Assembly (NCBI GenBank): GCA_012838915.1
Contig: DUOI01000045.1
Span: 1 to 32,443 of the forward strand
DNA from: Clostridiales bacterium
GTDB lineage: Bacteria; Bacillota; Clostridia; Caldicoprobacterales; DTU083
Length of the DNA: 32,443 bases
Reading direction: 5' to 3'
Part shown: positions 1 to 8,124 of the stretch, piece by piece
Position numbering within the stretch: position 1 is the stretch's first letter
Layout: every line of letters starts with the position of its first letter
Notes under the pieces: model-generated
Databases searched by the model: none
Seen by the model: only the letters and a program-made list of their open reading frames with translations
Told to the model about the DNA's origin: nothing
Translations under genes and position numbers: made by a program

Positions 1-365
1 AGTTCTATTCTTAGGTCTGTGGTTGAAAATCGATGCCAGTCGCAGGCGAAACGATCCACGTAAGCCGGAAAAATTCCGGTAATCATGGTGCGGCTTAGAT
101 GTAAGTCCGTCCTATAGTTTTGTATCGATGAACTTAAAATTAAATTTCAAGTTTTCGGGCATGTCACAGGTTCCTCTTCTCTTTTGCGCAATACTGCATT
201 TTCCGGAGCTGACACTGGTAACGAATCTTGGTATGAATTTAAGGTTGCATCCTACAAAAATATAGTGAGAAGCAGTAGTAGGAGGGTAAATCCTTGAGCG
301 AGACTTCCTGACGGCGGGTGTGGGGGCAAAGACCAGGTCAGCTAGGATAGAGCGGTAATAACTTA
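1..365 (+). ncRNA. Candidate structured RNA, possibly of the raiA-motif class
   Basis: No convincing reading frame fills this stretch, but it holds many nested helices. At the 5' end, 18-22 pairs with 56-60, 29-32 with 52-55 and 35-37 with 45-47. Then 61-67 can pair with 91-97, competing with a CCGGAA/TTCCGG hairpin at 65-79. A small hairpin joins 131-135 to 149-153. Near the 3' end, 290-294 pairs with 344-348 around 308-312/337-341. A weak closing helix (1-4 with 360-363, 7-9 with 357-359) would make it one molecule. It ends about 25 nt before a zinc-ribbon gene, so it may be a long 5' leader or an independent RNA. The raiA motif is a known clostridial RNA near comF and raiA/hpf; hpf lies 4.3 kb downstream here, so that class is my best guess. 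I did not match it to a covariance model. The 5' boundary may lie outside the window. Confidence 0.5.
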
Positions 366-388
366 TTTAAAGCGAGGGGATTAAATCC

Positions 389-679
389 ATGTTCGAAGAC
401 AAAACATTACTTTGCAAAGAGTGTGGCTCCGAATTCACGTTTACTGCCGGTGAACAGGAATTCTATGCTGAAAAGGGTTTCCAGAACGAGCCTGCTCGTT
501 GCAAAACCTGCCGTGATCAACGAAAAGCCAGCGGCAGAAGAACAATTGGTGGCAATGGCGGCAGGAGGGAAATGCACGATGCGATCTGTGCTGATTGCGG
601 TGCCCAAACTCAGGTACCATTTGAACCAAAAAACGACAGACCAATATACTGCAGTGATTGTTACCAATCCAGAAGGTAA
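389..679 (+). CDS. Small double zinc-ribbon protein
   Basis: A 96-residue soluble protein with two zinc-binding modules. Module one has Cys9/Cys12 and Cys38/Cys41 (CxxC-x25-CxxC). Module two has Cys67/Cys70 and Cys88/Cys91 (CxxC-x17-CxxC), with the GAQTQVPFEP and RPIYCSDCY style sequence typical of the CxxC-x17-CxxC zinc-ribbon family common in Firmicutes. A basic, Gly-rich linker (about residues 45-61) joins them, which would suit nucleic-acid or ribosome contact, but no function is established for this architecture that I can name. The ATG follows a GAGGGG ribosome site (about 374-379). The gene sits directly behind the structured RNA at 1-365 and ahead of a strong terminator at 732-757, so the two may form one transcription unit. 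Confidence 0.88.
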   Translation: MFEDKTLLCKECGSEFTFTAGEQEFYAEKGFQNEPARCKTCRDQRKASGRRTIGGNGGRREMHDAICADCGAQTQVPFEPKNDRPIYCSDCYQSRR

Positions 680-731
680 TCCCCAAGCCAGGATGCCTTG
701 TTACACACCTGTTAATGAAATAAAATTGGTC

Positions 732-757
732 AAAGCCCCGGAATTCCCGGGGTTTTT
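732..757 (+). terminator. Rho-independent terminator of the zinc-ribbon gene
   Basis: CCCCGG (736-741) pairs with CCGGGG (747-752) around a five-base loop; flanking A residues extend the stem against the T run at 753-757. Confidence 0.88.
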
Positions 758-935
758 CACATCATTTTTACTGCTTTTATTCTATGCATTTCATATTTAT
801 ATTTACAGCCTTGTATCTAAAATGCAATTTTTAAGTCAAACATATCAAATAATTCCCTGAGTTTATTGAATATTTATGTCGAAAAAACTTGAATGAAAGA
901 TGAATGAAAAACCTGTTCCCCTGTTCGAAAATGGT

Positions 936-1019
936 TTTTCCACAGGAAAAAGCGTGTATTATTAGGTTATACACAATTATATCCACATTATCCACAAGAG
1001 TTAAGTCCACATATCCACA
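936..1019 (+). other. Cluster of DnaA-box-like 9-mers
   Basis: Five same-strand 9-mers close to the DnaA box consensus TTATNCACA lie in 84 bp: TTTTCCACA (936-944), TTATACACA (967-975, exact), ATATCCACA (979-987), TTATCCACA (988-996, exact and the high-affinity form) and ATATCCACA (1011-1019). A weaker copy, AAGTCCACA, is at 1003-1011. The rest of the 680-1163 gap holds a tandem TGAATGAAA repeat (890-898, 901-909) and the AT-rich tract listed separately. No dnaA or dnaN is in the window, so this is not simply the expected oriC. It could be a DnaA-titrating, origin-accessory or DnaA-regulated site. Confidence 0.6.
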
Positions 1020-1054
1020 TACGCGAAATATTCACTTCATTAAATTGCAGAAAC

Positions 1055-1141
1055 AGACAAAAAATAAAAATAAAAAATTTATAATTATGCATTGCATATT
1101 TATAATTATTCGTTTATAATATGTAGTAATAATTAATTATT
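1055..1141. other. Extremely AT-rich tract next to the DnaA boxes
   Basis: Only a handful of G or C residues occur in this stretch, which abuts the DnaA-box cluster on its downstream side, the layout of an origin unwinding element. TAGTAATAA at 1124-1132 loosely resembles the TAG-type DnaA-trio repeats of Bacillus origins. The tract also contains the promoter of the next gene, which may be the full explanation of its composition. Confidence 0.4.
1092..1120 (+). promoter_or_regulatory. Sigma-A-type promoter of the amino-acid binding protein gene
   Basis: TTGCAT (1092-1097), a 17-bp spacer and a perfect TATAAT (1115-1120). Transcription would start near 1127, about 37 nt before the chosen start codon. 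Confidence 0.65.
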
Positions 1142-1163
1142 CACTCAAGGGGGAATGTATAGA

Positions 1164-2054
1164 ATGAAAACGTATAAAAAAGTATTAGCCTTATTGCTGG
1201 TTGTTGTAATGAGCATTGCCTTATTCGGCTGTGCATCAAATGGGAATGAGGGTCCGGCCTCCCAGTCCCAGTCCAATGGCTCCTCAGTCCAATCCGGTGA
1301 AACGGAACAAGATGAGACACCTGGAGGTAATGAAGCCGCTGATAACGGCCAGGAATCAGAAATGAGCGAAAGTATGGCTAAAATTAAGGAATCCGGAAAA
1401 ATTATATGGGGTACCAATGCTGCTTTCCCACCCTTTGAAATACGAAGAGGTGATGATGTTATAGGCGTGGATGCGGAAATCGCAGCCAAAATTGCCGAAA
1501 AGCTTGGCGTGGAGCTGGAAGTGGTTGATATGGATTTTGAAGGGTTGATTAATGCCCTGACCTCCAAACAGATTGATTTCATCGGAGCCGGATTTACCAT
1601 CAAGCCTGATCGGGAAGAGCAGGTTCTCTTTACTGATACCTACTTCAAAGCGGTTCAAACCATAATTATACAGGAAGGAAATACTGAAATTACAAAAGCG
1701 GCTGATCTGGAGGGAAAAACCATAGGTGTACAAAGCGGTACAACCGGAGATTTTACTGCAAAGGAATACACTGATAATATAGTTCGCTTCGATAATGCAC
1801 TGGAAGCAGCAATTGATTTAAAAAACGGACGATTGGATGCTGTTATCGTAGATGATCTGCCCGCTCAAATGATAGTTCAGGAGAATGAGGGATTGGTTCT
1901 GCTGGATGAGAAGGCCGCTGATGATGAGGAATATGCATTGGCAGTACGAAAAGGCGCAACAGATCTCCAGGCTGTAATAAATGAAGTGCTTGCTGAATTA
2001 AAGGCCGGCGGAAAGATTGAGGAATGGGTGGAAGAATACTCTTTCCTGAACTAA
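1164..2054 (+). CDS. Amino-acid ABC transporter substrate-binding lipoprotein
   Basis: A 296-residue solute-binding protein of the polar amino acid family (SBP_bac_3, GlnH/ArtJ-like). It would be tethered outside the membrane and hand an amino acid to the permease encoded next. The N-terminus is a lipoprotein signal with lipobox LFGC, then an acidic, Ser/Gln/Glu-rich linker, then the binding domain opening with the typical GKIIWGTNAAFPPFE segment and containing IGVDAEIAAKIAEKLG. I chose the second ATG at 1164 because AGGGGG at 1148-1153 is 10 nt upstream; the first ATG (1155) is only one base from it. The permease and ATPase genes follow after a hairpin that may uncouple their dosage from this gene. 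The exact amino acid cannot be read from the sequence. Confidence 0.92.
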   Translation: MKTYKKVLALLLVVVMSIALFGCASNGNEGPASQSQSNGSSVQSGETEQDETPGGNEAADNGQESEMSESMAKIKESGKIIWGTNAAFPPFEIRRGDDVIGVDAEIAAKIAEKLGVELEVVDMDFEGLINALTSKQIDFIGAGFTIKPDREEQVLFTDTYFKAVQTIIIQEGNTEITKAADLEGKTIGVQSGTTGDFTAKEYTDNIVRFDNALEAAIDLKNGRLDAVIVDDLPAQMIVQENEGLVLLDEKAADDEEYALAVRKGATDLQAVINEVLAELKAGGKIEEWVEEYSFLN

Positions 2055-2082
2055 AAATTATATTTATTCATGTAGGCTTTTT

Positions 2083-2113
2083 GCAGCCAGCATAATGGTT
2101 TCATGCTGGCTGT
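2083..2113 (+). terminator. Intercistronic hairpin after the binding-protein gene
   Basis: An 11-bp stem (2083-2093 with 2103-2113, one G-U pair) has no good T run behind it. In binding-protein operons such hairpins often stabilise the upstream mRNA or cause partial termination, so more binding protein than permease is made. That role is inferred. Confidence 0.5.
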
Positions 2114-2167
2114 ATTTCATGAAAAGTAACTTTGTATTTAATGCTTGATATTAATCGTTGGATACTA

Positions 2168-2195
2168 TTGCAAATATTAAACGTATTAATATAAA
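2168..2195 (+). promoter_or_regulatory. Possible internal promoter for the permease-ATPase pair
   Basis: TTGCAA (2168-2173), a 16-bp spacer and TATAAA (2190-2195). If used, transcription begins around 2202, so the first in-frame ATG (2196) cannot serve as start on that transcript. Confidence 0.4.
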
Positions 2196-2237
2196 ATGAC
2201 TTTGAAAAAAAGTTTATTGGGGCTGAGAAATTTGGAT

Positions 2238-2924
2238 ATGATTATGAAAATCATCGGTAAGCTTTCTGATGAGATATTCTTCAATTTAATACGGGAGAAC
2301 AGGTATCTGCATTTTGTGAAAGGCTTGGGCATTTCCATCCAGCTCACTTTTTATGCAGCTCTTATAGGCGGAGCCATCGGTTTGCTGATTGCTCTTGCAA
2401 GGCTGACGAACAATAAGGTGTTGAGTTACTTCGCTTCCAAATATGTGGATATTATCAGGGGCACACCGGTAGTGGTTCAGCTGCTTATTATCTATTTTGC
2501 GGTTTTTGCCTCGGTTAATATGCACAGAGTTGCAGTAGCCTCTATTGCTTTTGGTATCAACAGCGGAGCGTATGTAGCGGAATTAATTCGTGCAGGTATT
2601 CAGGCAGTGGATAAGGGGCAAATGGAGGCGGCGCGTTCCCTGGGCCTTTCCTATTCCCAGTCCATGTATCATATTATTATACCTCAGGCTATAAAGAATA
2701 TCCTGCCTGGTATGGGTAATGAGGTAATCTCCCTGTGGAAGGAAACCGCCATTGCCGGCTTTATCGGATTGGAGGATTTGATGCGGGGAGCAGAGATTGT
2801 ACGAGGGCGTACCTTTTCCAATTATACACCCTACCTGGTCATAGCTCTTATTTACTTTTATATCACTGTGATGATGACAGCCGCATTGGGTAAGATGGAG
2901 AGGGGGATGCGCAAAAGTGATTAA
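2238..2924 (+). CDS. Amino-acid ABC transporter permease
   Basis: A membrane permease of the HisM/GlnP family that forms the channel for the importer. The core starts with the family hallmark [20 protein letters not shown], followed by [13 protein letters not shown], and carries the EAA loop ([20 protein letters not shown]) that docks on the ATPase. Hydrophobic segments account for about five helices. The start is uncertain: 2196, 2238 and 2244 are all in frame. I prefer 2238 because a promoter lies just before 2196; 2244 has a GGA 7 nt upstream and is also possible. The 3' end overlaps the ATPase gene by 8 bp, which points to translational coupling. Confidence 0.9.
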   Translation: MIMKIIGKLSDEIFFNLIRENRYLHFVKGLGISIQLTFYAALIGGAIGLLIALARLTNNKVLSYFASKYVDIIRGTPVVVQLLIIYFAVFASVNMHRVAVASIAFGINSGAYVAELIRAGIQAVDKGQMEAARSLGLSYSQSMYHIIIPQAIKNILPGMGNEVISLWKETAIAGFIGLEDLMRGAEIVRGRTFSNYTPYLVIALIYFYITVMMTAALGKMERGMRKSD

Positions 2925-3639
2925 AGTGGTTGATTTATATAAATCCTTTGGCACCCTGGAGGTGCTGAGAGGGGTCAGCAATGAAATCCATAAGGGAGAA
3001 GTGGTTTGCGTTATCGGGCCCAGCGGGTCGGGCAAGAGCACCTTTCTGCGCTGCCTCAACCTATTGGAAGAGCCCACCAGCGGTGAAGTTTTTATAGACG
3101 GGGTTTCCCTGACCGAGCATGGGAAGGATATAAACAAATTGAGACAAAAGGTAGGAATGGTGTTTCAGCAGTTTAATCTTTTCCCCCATATGAATGTAAT
3201 GGAGAATATAACCCTTGCCCCTGTTAAGCTGAAGGGCATGAGTAAGGAAGAGGCCAGTGAAAAGGCGGTAATGCTTCTTCGCAAGGTAGGGCTTCCCGAT
3301 AAAGACTATGAGTATCCCAATAAATTATCGGGAGGACAAAAACAGCGTGTGGCCATTGCAAGAGCACTGGCAATGGATCCGGAGATTATGCTTTTCGATG
3401 AGCCAACTTCGGCTTTGGATCCGGAAATGGTAGGAGAGGTTCTAAGTGCCATGAAGCAATTGGTGGTGGAAGGCATGACCATGGTAGTTGTAACTCATGA
3501 AATGGGTTTTGCCCGGGAAGTGGGCGACAGGATTTTGTTTATGGATGAGGGTATAATTGCTGAAGAGAACAGTCCGGAAGAGCTTTTCAACAATCCGAAA
3601 AATGAACGCACCCGATCCTTTTTAAGCAAAGTACTGTAA
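2917..3639 (+). CDS. Amino-acid ABC transporter ATP-binding protein
   Basis: The 240-residue cytoplasmic ATPase of the importer (GlnQ/HisP type). Walker A is GPSGSGKS (34-41), the Q-loop is in [13 protein letters not shown] (about 81-93), the signature LSGGQ is at 137-141, Walker B is IMLFDEP (157-163), the D-loop is SALD and the switch is His194. Length and the [13 protein letters not shown] segment are typical of amino-acid importers. The start is GTG at 2917, preceded by AGGGGG at 2901-2906 and overlapping the permease end. It completes a binding protein-permease-ATPase set. Confidence 0.95.
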   Translation: MIKVVDLYKSFGTLEVLRGVSNEIHKGEVVCVIGPSGSGKSTFLRCLNLLEEPTSGEVFIDGVSLTEHGKDINKLRQKVGMVFQQFNLFPHMNVMENITLAPVKLKGMSKEEASEKAVMLLRKVGLPDKDYEYPNKLSGGQKQRVAIARALAMDPEIMLFDEPTSALDPEMVGEVLSAMKQLVVEGMTMVVVTHEMGFAREVGDRILFMDEGIIAEENSPEELFNNPKNERTRSFLSKVL

Positions 3640-3650
3640 GGAGGTAAGAC

Positions 3651-4241
3651 ATGCGAGCGGCAAGAATTGTTTATTTTATCCTGGGCATAATTTTATTGGC
3701 ACCATGGCTTGTATACAATATTAAGGTATATTTAAACAACAAGATGAACAAAAAGAAGTTTCCGACAGGTCGTATTGTAATTTGCATTCTTGTATCAGCT
3801 ATCATGATTTCAGGCATTTATGCTCACTATAGATTTACAATAGGATATCAGATTCCATTAGTTGCAGAAAGGGCAGGTTTATTATTTTCACAACGTCTGG
3901 AAGGAAAACTGGATCTGCTTTCATATCAAAAGGAGATGCAAAGGCAAAACCTGAGTAGCGAAGGTGGAATTATAACGGTGTCCGATGAAGAATTAGACAA
4001 GGTCGGTTTTCAACAAAAGAAAACTAATTTGCTGTTAAGTGAACGGGTTTATCCGATGGAAGACGGAAGCATGATTGTATATTTGATGTACGATGACGGT
4101 CAAATGCCCCTGTATTCATTTCTGCAGTTGAAACAATCGGAGTACAGCTGGAAGGTTGTATTACATGATGTATTGTCACAGGAAGAGTTTGAGAAATTAA
4201 GCGAGGAAACAAAAATCAAGTTCTATCATGAGGGCTCCTGA
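3651..4241 (+). CDS. Membrane protein of unknown function
   Basis: A 196-residue protein I do not recognise. The first 25 residues and about residues 43-60 are hydrophobic helices joined by a Lys-rich loop. The remainder (about 65-196) is a polar, probably extracytoplasmic domain with mixed Lys/Glu content and no Cys pairs or known motif. A perfect GGAGGT site sits 6 nt before the ATG, and the gene begins 11 bp after the amino-acid ABC ATPase gene, so it is very likely the last cistron of that operon. A role tied to that importer is only inferred from position. Its 3' end overlaps the convergent Spo0E-like gene by 26 bp. Confidence 0.75.
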   Translation: MRAARIVYFILGIILLAPWLVYNIKVYLNNKMNKKKFPTGRIVICILVSAIMISGIYAHYRFTIGYQIPLVAERAGLLFSQRLEGKLDLLSYQKEMQRQNLSSEGGIITVSDEELDKVGFQQKKTNLLLSERVYPMEDGSMIVYLMYDDGQMPLYSFLQLKQSEYSWKVVLHDVLSQEEFEKLSEETKIKFYHEGS

Positions 4242-4410
4242 TATCTATATTATCTTTGCATAATTTTAGATAGGCGGCAATGAGCACATCCAGCTCATTG
4301 CTTATTTTTATGATTTCTTTAGCAAAAAGTCCTGATAGTTTGGAGTCAACCAGTTTGTTCAGCTCTTTCCGTTTTTCCTCAATCTTCAAAAGCAATTCTT
4401 TGATTTGCAT
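4216..4410 (-). CDS. Spo0E-like aspartyl-phosphate phosphatase
   Basis: A 64-residue protein with the Spo0E fold signature: a helix IKELLLKIEEKRKELNKLV, a short turn, then a second helix ending SNELDVLIAAYLK, matching the family's S-x-E-L-D-x-L-I-x-x-Y/F pattern. Family members are helical hairpins that remove phosphate from Spo0A~P and so hold back entry into sporulation. The start at 4410 is chosen because AGGAGG lies 8 nt upstream on the minus strand; longer in-frame starts lack a site and would add an atypical N-terminus. Its promoter (4447-4476) is present. It converges with the membrane-protein gene and its 3' end overlaps it, so the two transcripts could interfere. Confidence 0.85.
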   Translation of the reverse strand: MQIKELLLKIEEKRKELNKLVDSKLSGLFAKEIIKISNELDVLIAAYLKLCKDNIDIRSPHDRT

Positions 4411-4446
4411 CCAGTATCCTCCTCTCATCTTTAGATATTTTGACAT

Positions 4447-4476
4447 AGTATAATAAAGATTTGTGGAATTCATCAA
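4447..4476 (-). promoter_or_regulatory. Promoter of the Spo0E-like gene
   Basis: Minus-strand TTGATG (4476-4471), an 18-bp spacer and TATACT (4452-4447), placing the start about 30 nt ahead of the start codon at 4410. Confidence 0.55.
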
Positions 4477-4654
4477 AACTAGTGAAAATAAAACAAAATT
4501 ACGCATAATATGACACCATGTTACATATTATATATTAAGTATGTTATAACTTGTAATCTCAAAACGAAGGATGTTTGATGGCAGATTAGAAGGGTAAGAA
4601 TTTAATAAGAACTGCATTTTAACACAACCGAAAATGTCAGCCATATCAGTCAAT

Positions 4655-4681
4655 AAAGGAATTTTTGAAACAGTATCGAAT
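4655..4681 (+). promoter_or_regulatory. Sigma-H-type promoter of the hibernation factor gene
   Basis: AAAGGAATT (4655-4663), 11 bp, then ATCGAAT (4675-4681) fits the Bacillus sigma-H consensus RnAGGAwWW-N11/12-RnnGAAT at every fixed position. It would start transcription about 30 nt before the hpf start codon. In Bacillus subtilis the orthologue (yvyD) is under sigma-H and sigma-B control. Confidence 0.7.
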
Positions 4682-4718
4682 AAATAATATAATAGGATAT
4701 GGGAAAGGAGCTGAGCCA

Positions 4719-5261
4719 ATGAACATTATCATTAGCGGTAAAAACATGGACATCACTGATGCACTTCGAAGACAAATCAACAAGAAAGTTGGCAAGCTGG
4801 AACGCTATTTTGTACCGGGTACGGAAGCTCAGGTAACATTGTCAGTTGAAAAAAACCGACATATAGTAGAGGTTACCATTCCCTTCAATGGGATTCTGAT
4901 TCGAGCTGAGGAATCTACCGACAATATGTATGCTTCCATTGATAAGGTGCTTGATAAATTGGAGCGGCAGATTCATAAGTATCGCACCAAGCTGGAGCGA
5001 AGTTTCCGGACCGGCGCCTTTGTTGATGATAAAATGGTATTCAGCAAAGGCGAGTATCGTGATCAAGGCGATGAGGAGCTTAAAATCGTACGAACCAAAC
5101 GCTTTGCTGTCAAACCCATGTCGATAGAAGAAGCTTTGATGCAGATGGATTTACTTGGACACAGCTTCTTCGTATTTTCCAATGCGGATACCGATGAGGT
5201 TAATGTGGTATATAAACGGCGGGACGGCAGATATGGCCTTATCGAACCGGAATACGAATAA
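4719..5261 (+). CDS. hpf: Long-form ribosome hibernation promoting factor (RaiA/HPF)
   Basis: A 180-residue protein that binds the small subunit in slow-growing cells and, in the long form, pairs ribosomes into inactive 100S dimers. Residues 1 to about 100 form the S30AE domain (MNIIISGKNMDITDALRRQI start, then KLERYF and a basic helix KLERQIHKYRTKL). After a variable linker, about residues 123-180 form the dimerising C-terminal domain (IVRTKRFAVKPMSIEEAL, then GHSFFVFSNADTDEVNVVYKRRDG). The start at 4719 follows AAAGGAG by 8 nt; an upstream in-frame ATG at 4665 lies inside the sigma-H promoter and is rejected. A hairpin terminator follows at 5301-5328, separating it from secA. Confidence 0.96.
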   Translation: MNIIISGKNMDITDALRRQINKKVGKLERYFVPGTEAQVTLSVEKNRHIVEVTIPFNGILIRAEESTDNMYASIDKVLDKLERQIHKYRTKLERSFRTGAFVDDKMVFSKGEYRDQGDEELKIVRTKRFAVKPMSIEEALMQMDLLGHSFFVFSNADTDEVNVVYKRRDGRYGLIEPEYE

Positions 5262-5300
5262 TTAATACAATAACTTGGCTTTCAATATTGCTACATATAA

Positions 5301-5328
5301 AACCAGGGGAGTAAAAACTCCCCTGGTT
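5301..5328 (+). terminator. Terminator of hpf
   Basis: A perfect 12-bp stem (5301-5312 with 5317-5328) closes on an AAAA loop; the following T tract (TTCATATTTT) is interrupted. Confidence 0.8.
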
Positions 5329-5345
5329 CATATTTTGGCTAATCC

Positions 5346-5374
5346 TTGTAAGGCAGCCGGTTACATGGTAAAAT
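5346..5374 (+). promoter_or_regulatory. Promoter of secA-prfB
   Basis: TTGTAA (5346-5351), a 17-bp spacer and TAAAAT (5369-5374). The same two hexamers and spacing occur before gapA. Confidence 0.6.
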
Positions 5375-5409
5375 GATATGATGAAATTAAAACCGGGGTG
5401 AATGTTATA

Positions 5410-8088
5410 ATGGCAGGTCTGCTAAAGAAGTTATTTGGTGACAGCAATGAACGGGAAATCAAACGCCTTAAGAATACGGTACAACAAATAGAAGCCCTTG
5501 AATCTTCCATGAAGGCATTGAGTGACAGTGAGCTGCGAGGAAAAACAGCGGAATTCAAAAATCGGTATGCCAACGGCGAATCTCTGGAAGAATTGCTTCC
5601 TGAAGCCTTTGCCGTAGTAAGGGAGGCTTCCGTACGCACCCTGGGGATGCGTCATTTCAATGTACAATTGCTGGGTGGAATTGTACTTCATCAAGGCCGT
5701 ATTGCTGAAATGAAAACCGGCGAAGGAAAAACCCTGGTTGCTACCTTACCCGCTTACCTAAATGCTCTGAGCGGCAAAGGAGTTCATATTGTAACAGTAA
5801 ATGATTATCTTGCCCGCAGGGACAGCGAATGGATGGGAAAAATCTATCGTTTCCTGGGCTTGTCCGTGGGCTTGATTGTTCATGGAATGAAGCCTCAGGA
5901 ACGTCGTACCGGCTATCGCTCGGATATCACCTACGGTACCAATAACGAATTTGGCTTTGATTATCTGCGGGATAATATGGTGATTTACAAGGAGGATATG
6001 GTACAGCGGAAGCTTAACTTTGCCATTGTTGACGAGGTGGATTCAATTCTGATTGATGAAGCCCGTACTCCTTTGATTATTTCCGGTGCGGGCGATAAAT
6101 CAACAGATTTATACTTCCGGGTAGATCGCTTTGTAGTGCGTTTAAAATATGAGCGGGATTTTGAGATGGACGAGAAAGCTCGCACAGTTAACCTGACTGA
6201 AGAAGGCGTAGCAAAAGCTGAGCAGTACTTTGCCGTGGACAATCTGGCTGATCCGGAGAATACGGAGCTGTCTCATCACATTAATCAAGCGCTGAAAGCT
6301 CATAACCTGATGAAACGAGACAGGGACTATGTGGTAAAGGACGGCCAGGTTATTATAGTAGACGAATTTACCGGCAGGCTGATGCTGGGACGAAGATACA
6401 GCGACGGACTGCACCAGGCTATTGAAGCCAAGGAAAATGTAAGTGTACAGCGGGAAAGCAAGACTTTGGCCACCATAACCTTTCAGAATTATTTTCGGAT
6501 GTATTCCAAGCTTTCAGGTATGACCGGTACTGCCAAAACCGAAGAGGATGAATTCAAATCCATCTATGGCCTGGATGTTGTGGTTATTCCTACGAATATG
6601 CCTATGATCCGAAAGGATTTTAATGATGTCATCTACTTAACAGAAAGGGGAAAGTTCAAAGGAGTAGTTGATGAAATTGTTCAGCGGCATGCTGTTGGAC
6701 AGCCCATCCTGGTGGGGACAGTTTCGATTGAAGTATCCGAAATGCTCAGCAATATGCTTAAACGTCGCGGGATTCCCCATGAAGTTTTAAATGCCAAGTT
6801 TCATGAAAAGGAAGCTGAAATAATTGCCCAGGCCGGCAAGTACAAGGCGGTTACCATCGCCACCAATATGGCAGGGCGTGGCACCGACATTATTCTGGGA
6901 GGGAATCCGGAATTTCTGACCAAGAAGGAGATGCGAAAGCAGGGCTTTTCCGATGACATCCTTAGCGAAGTCACCGGTGTCAATGAGACGGACGATCCGG
7001 AGTTAAAGGAAGCCAGAAAAGTTTATGAAACGCTATACAAAGAATATGAGCGGGAGACCTGGCTGGAACGGCAAAAGATTATTGAGCTGGGCGGGCTGCA
7101 TATTATCGGAACCGAACGCCATGAAAGCAGACGGATTGACAATCAGCTGAGGGGACGGGCCGGTCGTCAGGGTGACCCTGGGTCTTCGCGTTTCTATATT
7201 TCGCTGGAAGATGATTTGATGCGGCTGTTCGGTTCAGATAGAATTAAGGGCATTGTGGCTACTTTGGGCATGGAGGAAGACCAGCCCCTGGAGCACAATC
7301 TTCTGTCCGGACAGATTGAGCAGGCACAAAAGAGGGTTGAGAGCAACAACTTCAATATTAGAAAACATGTTTTACAATATGACGATGTAATGAATGTACA
7401 GCGAGAAATTATCTACTCCCAGCGCCGCAGCGTACTGGAAGGGGAAAACCTGCGCAGCAGTATCATGGATATGGTGGGAGCCCTTATTGATTCTGCTATG
7501 GAGATATACCTGGGAGATACCTCCTATCCCGATGAATGGGATTTAAAAGGCATGATAGCTTATCTTGAGAAAATTTGTATTCCCCCTGCTTCCTTTAATA
7601 TTGATGAGTTGGACATTCATACCATTACAAAGTCTGACCTGAAGGAAGCATTGCTGGAGACAGCGGAGGCTGCCTATCAAAAACAGGAAGAATTAAACGG
7701 GGAAGAGCCCATGCGGGAAGTCGAGCGGGTAATTACCTTGAAAGTAGTGGATCGCAAATGGATGGATCATATTGACGCCATGGATCAGCTCCGGCAAGGT
7801 ATTGGACTTCGAGCTTACGGTCAGCGGGATCCGGTTATGGAATACAAGTTTGAAGGCTATGAAATGTTTCAGGACATGATCAGGAGTATTCAGGAAGAAG
7901 TGCTCACCCTTCTTTTTCATGTAAGGGTGCAAACCAATATGCCCAAACGGGAGAAGGTAGCAGAGCCCATAGAAGCCGGTCACGGCAACCGGCCCAGGAA
8001 GCCGGTGGTAAAGGATGCAAAGATAGGAAGAAACGACCCCTGTCCCTGTGGCAGCGGGAAGAAATATAAAAAGTGCTGCGGTGCCTGA
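5410..8088 (+). CDS. secA: Preprotein translocase ATPase SecA
   Basis: The 892-residue motor that pushes unfolded preproteins through SecYEG. Visible landmarks are the N-terminal linker helix, Walker [10 protein letters not shown] (101-109), the helicase motif [11 protein letters not shown], Walker B DEVD (208-211) followed by [15 protein letters not shown], the nucleotide-binding domain 2 motifs [15 protein letters not shown] and [15 protein letters not shown], and a C-terminal SEC-C zinc domain [13 protein letters not shown] that contacts SecB-like factors and ribosomes. A GTG at 5398 is in frame, but GGGGTG at 5395-5400 is ideally placed for the ATG at 5410, and SecA proteins usually begin there. 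prfB follows 36 bp downstream with no terminator between, the usual Firmicutes secA-prfB unit. Confidence 0.98.
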   Translation: MAGLLKKLFGDSNEREIKRLKNTVQQIEALESSMKALSDSELRGKTAEFKNRYANGESLEELLPEAFAVVREASVRTLGMRHFNVQLLGGIVLHQGRIAEMKTGEGKTLVATLPAYLNALSGKGVHIVTVNDYLARRDSEWMGKIYRFLGLSVGLIVHGMKPQERRTGYRSDITYGTNNEFGFDYLRDNMVIYKEDMVQRKLNFAIVDEVDSILIDEARTPLIISGAGDKSTDLYFRVDRFVVRLKYERDFEMDEKARTVNLTEEGVAKAEQYFAVDNLADPENTELSHHINQALKAHNLMKRDRDYVVKDGQVIIVDEFTGRLMLGRRYSDGLHQAIEAKENVSVQRESKTLATITFQNYFRMYSKLSGMTGTAKTEEDEFKSIYGLDVVVIPTNMPMIRKDFNDVIYLTERGKFKGVVDEIVQRHAVGQPILVGTVSIEVSEMLSNMLKRRGIPHEVLNAKFHEKEAEIIAQAGKYKAVTIATNMAGRGTDIILGGNPEFLTKKEMRKQGFSDDILSEVTGVNETDDPELKEARKVYETLYKEYERETWLERQKIIELGGLHIIGTERHESRRIDNQLRGRAGRQGDPGSSRFYISLEDDLMRLFGSDRIKGIVATLGMEEDQPLEHNLLSGQIEQAQKRVESNNFNIRKHVLQYDDVMNVQREIIYSQRRSVLEGENLRSSIMDMVGALIDSAMEIYLGDTSYPDEWDLKGMIAYLEKICIPPASFNIDELDIHTITKSDLKEALLETAEAAYQKQEELNGEEPMREVERVITLKVVDRKWMDHIDAMDQLRQGIGLRAYGQRDPVMEYKFEGYEMFQDMIRSIQEEVLTLLFHVRVQTNMPKREKVAEPIEAGHGNRPRKPVVKDAKIGRNDPCPCGSGKKYKKCCGA

Positions 8089-8124
8089 TATCACGCCGCA
8101 GCTATTGCGAAAGGTGTGATTGTT

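Noticed and set aside
423-860. Second-frame open frame across the zinc-ribbon gene
   Set aside because: It runs through the terminator at 732-757 and lacks coding character; the zinc-ribbon frame has conserved Cys pairs.
904-1119. Open frame of 71 codons in the AT-rich gap
   Set aside because: Composition reflects the AT-rich DNA and DnaA boxes; no ribosome site or protein-like pattern.
936-1141. Calling this stretch oriC outright
   Set aside because: No dnaA, dnaN, rpmH or recF gene is nearby, and box clusters can occur away from the origin.
1145-1603. Minus-strand frame over the amino-acid binding protein gene
   Set aside because: It is a shadow of a strong lipoprotein gene, without its own ribosome site or family resemblance.
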